From the NCBI GenBank assembly GCA_948567375.1, contig OX419755.1, positions 67,708,944 to 67,772,943 on the forward strand: DNA of 64,000 nucleotides. The letters run 5' to 3'. Source of the stretch: Lunularia cruciata. Lineage: Eukaryota; Streptophyta; Marchantiopsida; Lunulariales; Lunulariaceae. How positions within the stretch are numbered: the stretch's first letter is position 1; every line of letters begins with the position of its first letter. Below are positions 58,713-64,000 of this stretch, one piece after another. The notes beneath the pieces are model-generated. The model worked only from the letters and a program-made list of their open reading frames with translations. It was not told where the DNA came from and made no database searches. Made by a program: the position numbers and the translations under genes.

Positions 58713-59921
58713 TGTTGACAATCATAGTTATTTTGGTAGTTGCTCATGGACAACTTGATGGCAACCGGATTTCATATTAGGACTATTGATTACATGGTAG
58801 AACACACCATCACTTGCATTGTTTGTATCATCAAATGTGCCATTAGCAACAATATTAGGGCTAGAGATCTAAGTCAAGCAAAGGGTTATACTTTTGAAAT
58901 GTAGCTCTAGAGAGCTTACTTCTCCAACATTGAGCTTTTGAGTTCTTGGCTATGGTGGACAAAGACCGGCGAGCGTCACATGGAGTCTCTTAGCTAGAGT
59001 GGATGTGGCTTGGTTGAAACCAATAAATGGTTGTTGATAGATTGTTGAGTGAAAGATCAAGTATAAATCTGATTTGAGTGGAAGAATACATTGATTATAT
59101 CAAAGAAGTGAGAGTAAAGTGGAAATTGAGTGTAAGAACTAAGGGCATTGGTGATATCTCCAAGCTTGGTTGATCGTTGGTACATTTGATTGTGGTCACA
59201 AATTTCCTTGAGAGTGATTGTATGCAGAAGCTCTACTTGAATTGGTGTAAATTTGGATGTGGAGCAAATTGTGTGCGGAAGTGCTTGCCAAATTTTTGAG
59301 AATTGAGTAAATTTGAGACAATGCGTGTTTGATTTGAACCCAAGGAGGTGAAATCAAGGTCAATTTAGTCCAAATTGAACCCAAAGTGCAAAATTGGAGG
59401 TACATTTGAAAATGCATCCCCTTGAATTAGGAATTGGGAGACACACATCCTCTCAATTTGGCCCAAGATGATAATTAATAAAGGATTTGGCAGTCAACCA
59501 ATAATAGAAGAGGTACGTCAAAGAAAGTACTCATTTGGCTAAATTTTGGCATTTAGAGGCTTTGAAATATAGGGTTAGAGAGGCTATGAAGGACTCATTT
59601 GGCTAACTTTTGGCATTTAGAGGCTTTGAGACATTGGGTTAGAGAGGCTATGACAAGCATGAGGCTAGCCAGTTTAGATGAGTTTTTGGTCATTATTTGT
59701 CAAAATTTGCCCACCTTTCTAGATTGTGCATAATAAGGTTTGAACCTTAGATCTCTATTTCCTAGACTCAAGCCCTTGCCAAATGGTAAAACTTCATTTG
59801 TTCTCTTAATGATTGGTCGATTGGCACATATACACTTGCAGCTTTGGCTAAGAGAGGTAGTTTGATCCCATCTTTGGTGATCTTGGTAGCTTAGGTATAG
59901 GTAAACATTCTTATTATGTCA
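58713..59921 (+). repeat. 5' LTR of the methyltransferase element
   Basis: About 1.2 kb starting TGTTGACAATCATAG and ending TATGTCA, followed by AATGAAAAATGGTGG, a decayed form of the primer-binding region of the related copies. It shares the blocks GAGTTCTTGGCTATGGTGGA and CTCTTAGCTAGAGTGGATGT with the LTR pieces at 40.2-40.8 kb and 45.1 kb. Confidence 0.7.
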
Positions 59922-60314
59922 AATGAAAAATGGTGGTAAAGTTAGTCCAATATTGATTTATTTAGACATCTTATGATTGGACCCTCTTTATTCTCTACTT
60001 CTTGTTTTATGTACCATGTTTGTGTGTGGTGCACTAATTTTAGAGTGTTGGTGCTCTTGTGTGCTCTCAATAGTGAGGTCAGAGTGATAACCAATCAAAC
60101 TACCTACGTTTCTCTTTGGTGAGATAAGAAGTGATGACCTATAGACAGTGAGAGTGTATTTTATGTTAGCAAGTTATAGGTCATCCTTTCCCCTAGATAG
60201 TTGTTGTAGTTAGAGCTACATTAATGAGTGGTGTTCAATTGGTGGTGGCACTTGGAGGTCATCCTTGGTAGGGTACTTGTGGTGGTTATGTTTAGGGTTC
60301 AAGTTACACTATCA

Positions 60315-63045
60315 TGACAAAGTTCTTTGGGGATTCTAGAAGAGATATTGCTATAGTATGCTGTGGGTTTACACAAAGTGGTGCTTGGTATTAGCGTGTA
60401 TCTCAAGTCCTAGTAAGAGAATAGATTGACTCTTATTTGGAATTTGATATAAGAGCAAAGTCAATTGATAGTGCCTTTGGGATATCTACACCATTGCTAT
60501 AGGACATGGACAAGATTTATGGTGCCTCCAAAGGTCCTAGCTGCTAATTTGGTATAGTGGGTACCATTGAGTTGGATAACTTAATCTAGGAGTTTGATAG
60601 TTGGTGTGATATGTAGTAGATGGGGAACCCAACTTTGTTCACACCCTTCATGGTATGGAAAAGGTTCTAGCACTAAGGGGGTCCACCAATGGAGAACTAT
60701 TATGAGTTTAGGAGAGCTCACTTGGAGGAGATTGAGTTATAGAAACGATAGTAATCTCTAAACTACATCTACATCACTTCATGCTTGGTTGCTAGGGGTA
60801 GATTGGCAATATCCACAAGTTCTAGCTTTATTAGCATTGGTGTATTTAGTGGGAGTGCACTAGTTGGAGATGTGCTAGTACAAGTGGAGGTACCACTATA
60901 AGAGTTGGTGCAATATTGGAGTGTAACTCTATGATGGAGTTCTTCTAATGTTTGATGCAAAACTACTAGGGAGTTGGATTGACAAGCTGAGGAGCTTGCA
61001 ATAATTCTAGTGGAAGGCTAGAGAGAGCATACATGAAGCATACACTTGTATGAGATGGTTGATCAGTTTCACTCAAGGAGTTATTGAGGCCCAATTAGTC
61101 CAAATTTTTGTATAAGATCTTGGATAGGGAGTTGTGATGTAGAGTTCATGATGCTATGTTGTTATAGGCTACCTCACCTACTTTGGTAGTGGTCTTTAGT
61201 TTGGCTAAGCACATTAAACTCAATATGGTGAAGGAGAAAGTAGTGACATCTAGACTTGGTATAGAGACTTCATCCAAAGTTGTAACTTCTTCTAGAGTGC
61301 AATAGAGTGCGCCACACCATGTTGGCTTCTAAGGATAAAGTGGGCAGCCCATCTTATGGAGTGAGTGAAGAGCCTAGTGCAACTAGACCATTACCTTCAT
61401 TTTTGGGTCAACAATAGCCATTCAATGGTGGTGTTGCTTGTTGGACTTGTGGTGTATCTCACCATAAGAGAAAATGCACTTAGGGCAATACCATAAGACC
61501 TCTAGTGCATCATAACCCAAGATAAGACAATGTGACCATTGCCAAAGATTTGGTCACACTACTGATTGATGCTTTGAACTTCACCCAAAGTTAAGGAGCA
61601 ATAGGGTTGCTATGGTAGGTGGTAGAGGACCCACACTTGGTAGGGGCCTAGTACCTATCCTTGCTTTTGATATAGCCATGATTACTCAGATTGAGCAATT
61701 GGAGCAAAGATTGACTAGCATGGCTATAGCTTAGAGGAGGTCAGATTTGGGTGTTGAGGCTTCCATCTCTTATGTTGGTGATAGAGAAGTATTGGACTTT
61801 ATGTGTAAAGAAATATAGATAGATGCATTTGCTATAGTGAATAAGAGTGCAATACATACTCAAGAGCCTAAAGAAGCATCAATGGAGTTGGACCTACAAA
61901 GAAGAGAGGAAGGTAGACAAGTAAGAATCCCTTAATCTTTCACACTCTTTGAGGCACTACAATTGATATCCATTGCTCCTTGACATCCTAGTGTATGTGT
62001 GGTAGGTGGTGATGGAATGCATGATGGACTAGATGCTAGTCAACTACCTACTACTACACAAATTGAGTCTAGCACAATGTTAGGGGTGGCTGAATTGATT
62101 ATGCACTTCCCTTTGTGTTTTCAACTTGTGATATGGTTACATTAGAAGTTGACCTAACTTCAATGTTTGTGTTGGTTGGCACACTTTATGAGAGTAAAGA
62201 TGATGTGGTTCTTGCTTTTAGAGCAAAAGTGGTTGATAATGGAACTGACTTGGTTGAGGAGCATGGAATCTATTCAACAACCAATGGTTTATGGCAAGTA
62301 GTAGCAGTTAGGTTAGAGGAGTTACAAACTAAGTCTGCCTTTGAGCAAGCTCAATTCACACCTAGAGTAATCCTATTGGACAATTGGCATGGAATTTTCT
62401 ATTTGGTGGGACCTTCAAGGAAGATCTATACACCATAGAGAGTCTTATTAGACTCCGGTGTGTAGTCCTTTATGTTGGAAAAGGTTGTAGTTGTTGATCT
62501 TGAGCTATAGAAGACCAATGTGGAAAGGTATACATTTCAAATCCAAGCATCTCTAGGGAGTGGTTCTAAATAGTACATCATATATGGAGAGCTCATTGTC
62601 TAGATTCAGCTCAAACAGTTGATTGACAGCTCCATGGTAGGAGCTCAAGCCATTGCAATATTAGCAAAGCCATATGATGGGCTAGTTGGTGGAGCAATGT
62701 TATACTACATGGCTTTCAATATTGACTATTAGGAGGAAATAACTTCCTCTAGGTCAAGTTGGCAGTCAAGTGAGGAATGAGTATGTCACCTACCAATGAA
62801 ATTTAGTAGTGGTAGCCTTGGCTCACTATAGTCAAGAACCATGGCATCAATTTCAACTTTTAATGGTTTTTTTACTTGGCTTGTTGACATATTGGAGGGA
62901 AATGCCCATGTAGAGGATACTCAAGTACCAAAAGGATCACTCAAATTTGGAATACAAGTGAGATTGTTCTATCCACCTTGGATGTTCCATTATGGAGTTA
63001 CAAGGAAGCATTGCAACAATATGTGGATTAGTTGGTGCCATAGGG
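60315..63045 (+). pseudogene. Gag, zinc knuckle and protease of the methyltransferase element
   Basis: Gag start near 60,315 (KFFGDSRRDI-like), with LRQD/MDKIYGASKGP-like text near 60,510. Zinc knuckle CDHCQRFGHTTD then a stop then C, at 61,531-61,572. A clean stretch at 62,115-62,438 has AKVVDNGTDLVEEHGIYS and GIFYLVGPSRKIYTP. The retropepsin motif RVLLDSGV at about 62,438-62,461 retains the catalytic DSG that the minus-strand copy has lost. Many stops interrupt the frame, so it is not translatable as a whole. Confidence 0.7.
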
Positions 63046-63660
63046 TTGGAGTGGAGCCTTTGTACCACGAAGAGTTCAATGTGAAGATGAGCTTCCAAAG
63101 TCCATTATCTTGTCACCTTTGGATATTATACTCATTGTTGTGCAATGTCTAATAAAGGGAGTATGTCTATTGGAGTTGTTTGGTGGGATTAGCATTTAAA
63201 TAGCTATAGTAATATAAGCACATATATGAGTTTAGAGGTACTTTTATGTGGAGAGAGATGAGATTGCTAGTCAAATCTTTTTACATCATGTGGCACACTT
63301 GGCCTATTTATATCTTGAGTTATTATCGATGACAATAATGAAAGGTTACCAAAGACTCTACCAAGAGATATTTCTTTATTGGGAGTGCATGATTTAGAGA
63401 GATATAGTCCCATTCATTTGGTGATTTTTAGTTCATTTCAAGGACATACCCGTGTTGGCCAAGATTAGTGTTTATAAGATCCTTGTTTGGGTGTATTTTG
63501 GAAGATGTTACATAATATAACAACATCTCTAGGTTCATTAGTCCATTTTTCTATCTTAGATTTTGGAGAACATCCCTTTCATGGGTGATTCTTGTACACG
63601 GACGATGGCAAGTACTATCATGATATTTGTAGTGGCAAAGCTAGTTTGCTCGGATGTTGG
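63046..63660 (+). pseudogene. C5 cytosine DNA methyltransferase domain in a retrotransposon
   Basis: The frame from the upstream block GWSGAFVPRRVQCEDELPKS (63,053) runs without a break into CLLELFGGIS (63,164-63,193). This matches motif I (F-G-G, AdoMet binding) of C5 cytosine methyltransferases. RYFYVERDEIASQ follows, like the motif II region. In another frame LPRDISLLGVHDLERYSPIH leads to LVIFSSFQGHTRVGQ (63,415-63,465), the place of motif IV, where the catalytic Pro-Cys-Gln is replaced by Ser-Phe-Gln. ILENIPFMGDSCTRTMAS (63,560-63,613) is the motif VI ENI/ENV block. Stops and two frameshifts show a dead copy, and the domain ends at the LTR before motifs VIII-X. Such enzymes transfer methyl groups to cytosine in DNA. 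Identity rests on motifs I, IV context and VI in order. Confidence 0.65.
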
Positions 63661-63668
63661 AGTAGTAG

Positions 63669-64000
63669 TGTTGGAAGTCATTGTTATTTTGGTAGTTTCT
63701 CATGGACTACTTGTTTGGATTCAAATTTCATGTTAGGATTATTGATCACATGGTAGGACCTACCATCACTTGGACCATTTGCACCGTCAACGACACTATT
63801 ACGGCTATAGACCTAGGTCGAGCAAGGGGTATACCTTCAAAGTGTAGCTCCAAAGAGCTCACTTTTGTAATGTTGAGCCTTTGAGTCCTTCGTTATGGTA
63901 GACAAAGGTTGTCACCTAGAGTATCTTAGCTAAAGTAGGTATGGCTTGACTTTAATTAGTGCCCAATTGTTTGTAGATTGTTAAGTGAAGGATCAAGTAC
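63669..64000 (+). repeat. 3' LTR start of the methyltransferase element
   Basis: TGTTGGAAGTCATTGTTATT and the following sequence match the 5' LTR start at 58,713 over the full 332 bp available, with scattered substitutions; the LTR continues beyond the window. Confidence 0.7.

Larger units (their letters stand above)
58713..64000 (+). mobile_element. Gypsy-type element with gag, protease and DNA methyltransferase domain (3' LTR cut by window end)
   Basis: A 5' LTR (58,713-59,921) and the first 332 bp of a matching 3' LTR (63,669 onward) flank about 3.75 kb of internal sequence. Both LTRs start TGTTG and are preceded by the same AAGCTAGTTT...GGAGTAGTAG or GGAGTGGTAG sequence. Internal order is leader, gag, zinc knuckle, protease, conserved block, methyltransferase. 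No RT, RNase H or integrase is visible, so this copy is non-autonomous or deleted. Confidence 0.7.

Noticed and set aside
58713-58800. Sequence reading SHCYFGSFSWTTC-like text, first taken as the C-terminal part of the methyltransferase
   Set aside because: The same bases begin both copies of the LTR (58,713 and 63,669), so this is LTR sequence and the domain ends before it.
1-64000. CRISPR arrays, rRNA genes, tRNA genes, bacterial operons
   Set aside because: No direct-repeat/spacer array, no rRNA-like sequence and no cloverleaf that I could support; the window is eukaryotic nuclear DNA with spliced genes.

Overview
This is nuclear DNA of a plant. It holds five spliced genes with short GT-AG introns, spaced out in dense, decayed and nested retrotransposon debris. 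The genes are plant-type: a NOC1/SLOW WALKER2 ribosome-biogenesis factor, a Pol I TAF1A-like factor, a ZIP metal transporter, a LURP-one-related gene and a C2H2/RING-like protein. The mobile elements look more like those of a non-seed plant (bryophyte, lycophyte or fern) than a flowering plant. They include LINEs with a restriction-like endonuclease, and Ty3/gypsy-type elements carrying a PHD finger and a cytosine methyltransferase domain. That placement is inference; I cannot name the species.

Layout. 1-5.99 kb: no gene recognised; a small LINE 3' scrap at 0.55 kb and a very AT-rich tract from about 2.94 kb. 5.99-9.71 kb: an almost intact RLE-type non-LTR retrotransposon on the minus strand, broken by one in-frame TAG. 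11.4-15.6 kb (minus): TAF1A-like gene, ten exons. 16.5-23.0 kb (plus): NOC1/SWA2/CEBPZ gene, sixteen exons. These two nucleolar genes are divergent, and the roughly 950-bp space between them carries two telo-box motifs. 23.4-23.8 kb: exact 3 x 81-bp tandem array. 27.3-28.8 kb (plus): ZIP transporter, three exons. 30.8-31.8 kb (minus): LURP-one-related gene with an apparent frameshift. 48.6-50.3 kb (minus): zinc-finger gene, three exons.

33.9-45.9 kb is a nested structure. A decayed second RLE LINE (minus strand) is split by about 8.2 kb of rearranged gypsy-type DNA. Inside that insert are an integrase plus PHD finger, a large inverted duplication, a solo LTR rich in heat-shock-element motifs, a palindromic LTR-LTR junction, a gag/zinc-knuckle/protease remnant and an LTR of about 1.36 kb. 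50.9-53.4 kb holds further LINE 3' fragments. 54.7-64.0 kb has gypsy-type remnants on the plus strand: a truncated LTR-gag piece, a different gypsy element with protease and RT, and then an LTR-gag-protease-methyltransferase-LTR element that runs off the end of the window.

The host genes fall into a nucleolar pair (Pol I initiation and 60S assembly), metal transport, and two genes of poorly known role. The most unusual content is in the mobile elements: the RLE LINE in a plant, the methyltransferase and PHD cargo of the gypsy-type elements, and the LTR with perfect heat-shock elements. Gene models were built by hand from splice signals and phase; no database search was run.
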